Below, piece by piece: positions 63,529 through 64,000 of a DNA stretch of 64,000 nucleotides. This DNA comes from Brevundimonas poindexterae. Its GTDB lineage: Bacteria; Pseudomonadota; Alphaproteobacteria; Caulobacterales; Caulobacteraceae. Positions within the stretch are counted from its first letter, which is position 1; every line of letters starts with the position of its first letter. The DNA is taken from the NCBI RefSeq assembly GCF_020524625.1, contig NZ_JAIVLL010000001.1, forward strand, positions 1,054,001 through 1,118,000, given 5' to 3'. The translations under genes and the position numbers were made by a program. The notes below the pieces were generated by a model. It ran no database searches and was not told the DNA's origin. It saw only the letters and a program-made list of their open reading frames with translations.

Positions 63529-63927
63529 CTAGAGGCCGCGGCAGGTCTGGCGGACGCGCAGGGCCATCTGACGATCGCCCTCGTCGAGCGCCATGGCGCG
63601 GGCTTCACGGCAGCGGCCGAGATCGACCAGCGCGCCGACCCGGTAGGCCAGATCGACCCGCTCGGCCCCGTGTTGCTGGACCAGCACCTGTTCGTTCAGG
63701 GCCGAGTCCCGGCGGGCGCTCTCGCTTTCGTAGAGAAACAGATACTGGCTCTGCGTCATGCGACCGACGGGCGCAAATGTGCGGCCCGAGTTCGGTCCCC
63801 AGACCTGCGTCGACCGGCCATTGCCGGTGCCGCCCGTACCCCCGCCGGTGCTCTGGGCCGCAGCCCCATCGGCCAGCGCCAGGGCGGCCACACCGGCAAA
63901 CACCGCCACGAGATATCGAACCTGCAT
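63529..63927 (-). CDS. Small secreted protein of unknown function
   Basis: 132 residues from the ATG at 63927 (GGAG 8 nt upstream). The signal peptide MQVRYLVAVFAGVAALALAD is cleaved after GAAAQ. A Gly/Thr linker (STGGGTGGTGNGR) leads to a helical C-half (MTQSQYLFLYESESARRDSA, then DLAYRVGALVDLGRCREARAMALDEGDRQMALRVRQTC). This half has a TPR-like helix pair and two Cys. No enzyme motif. It is convergent with the lipoprotein gene, 94 nt apart, and that gap holds no obvious signal. Confidence 0.75.
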   Translation of the reverse strand: MQVRYLVAVFAGVAALALADGAAAQSTGGGTGGTGNGRSTQVWGPNSGRTFAPVGRMTQSQYLFLYESESARRDSALNEQVLVQQHGAERVDLAYRVGALVDLGRCREARAMALDEGDRQMALRVRQTCRGL

Positions 63928-64000
63928 ACGACTCCCTCCAGTTGTCCGCCCATGAGAATACCCGAACGGCGTTATTTGCAACCTCTGCCGTAGGGGTGGC

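Overview
The window is GC-rich, densely packed alphaproteobacterial chromosome, most likely from the Caulobacterales and closest in feel to Brevundimonas. This is inferred from gene content and style: a large TonB-dependent receptor next to a LacI regulator, an HWE histidine kinase, the aroA-cmk-rpsA-ihfB order, a long Ala/Lys tail on ribosomal protein L21, BA14K and TIGR02300 family proteins, and promoters of the general-stress sigma factor EcfG. No phage, transposon, CRISPR or plasmid gene was seen, and coding density is even, so this looks like core chromosome with a few accessory blocks.

Layout. 1-10210 (minus strand): a glucan-use locus with a LacI regulator, TonB-dependent receptor, GH144-like glucanase, ABC binding protein, two ABC permeases and a discoidin-domain protein cut by the window edge. 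A LacI-type operator lies upstream of the regulator gene. 10271-15567: a type-B carboxylesterase, an HWE kinase plus single-domain receiver behind a near-perfect EcfG promoter, a phytoene-desaturase-like oxidoreductase and a 44-residue membrane protein. 15613-21186: histidine degradation (hutI, hutG / hutU, an 81-residue unknown, hutH) arranged as two divergent, translationally coupled units. 21183-24981: two tandem secreted paralogues, two GNAT acetyltransferases and mscL. 24989-29942: ihfB, rpsA, cmk, aroA and a divergent acidic zinc-ribbon protein. 30091: tRNA-Ala(GGC).

30216-34198 holds the most unusual system: an Anbu proteasome-like peptidase, a transglutaminase-like protein, an alpha-E protein and a circularly permuted ATP-grasp enzyme in one operon. 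The families suggest a ligase that builds a peptide or amide tag and hydrolases that remove or degrade it; the substrate is unknown. 34334-41624: housekeeping and metabolic genes (NDUFA9-like, uppP, an HTH-citrate-synthase fusion, a CDF-like membrane protein, GST, queG, an FKBP isomerase, ilvA). 41798-43855: small envelope proteins and a GNAT. 44017-44989: rpmA and rplU. 45176-49335: a metal-homeostasis operon (membrane transporter, CDF exporter, His-rich CobW GTPase, DUF1330-like protein, beta-propeller).

49382-56338: mtgA, an M2 (ACE-like) dipeptidase, a TadG-like protein whose vWA domain carries two inserted repeats, a 2OG-Fe(II) oxygenase, an OmpA lipoprotein with its own EcfG promoter, and a 57-residue membrane protein. 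56342-63927: ugd, a fatty-acid beta-oxidation pair (multifunctional protein and thiolase) behind a phased ACGT repeat, a PQQ-type sugar dehydrogenase, tRNA-Met(CAT) and two secreted unknowns. Three intergenic copies of a 29-37 bp repeat occur near 44.3 and 54.1 kb. No stretch longer than 300 bases lacks a gene.
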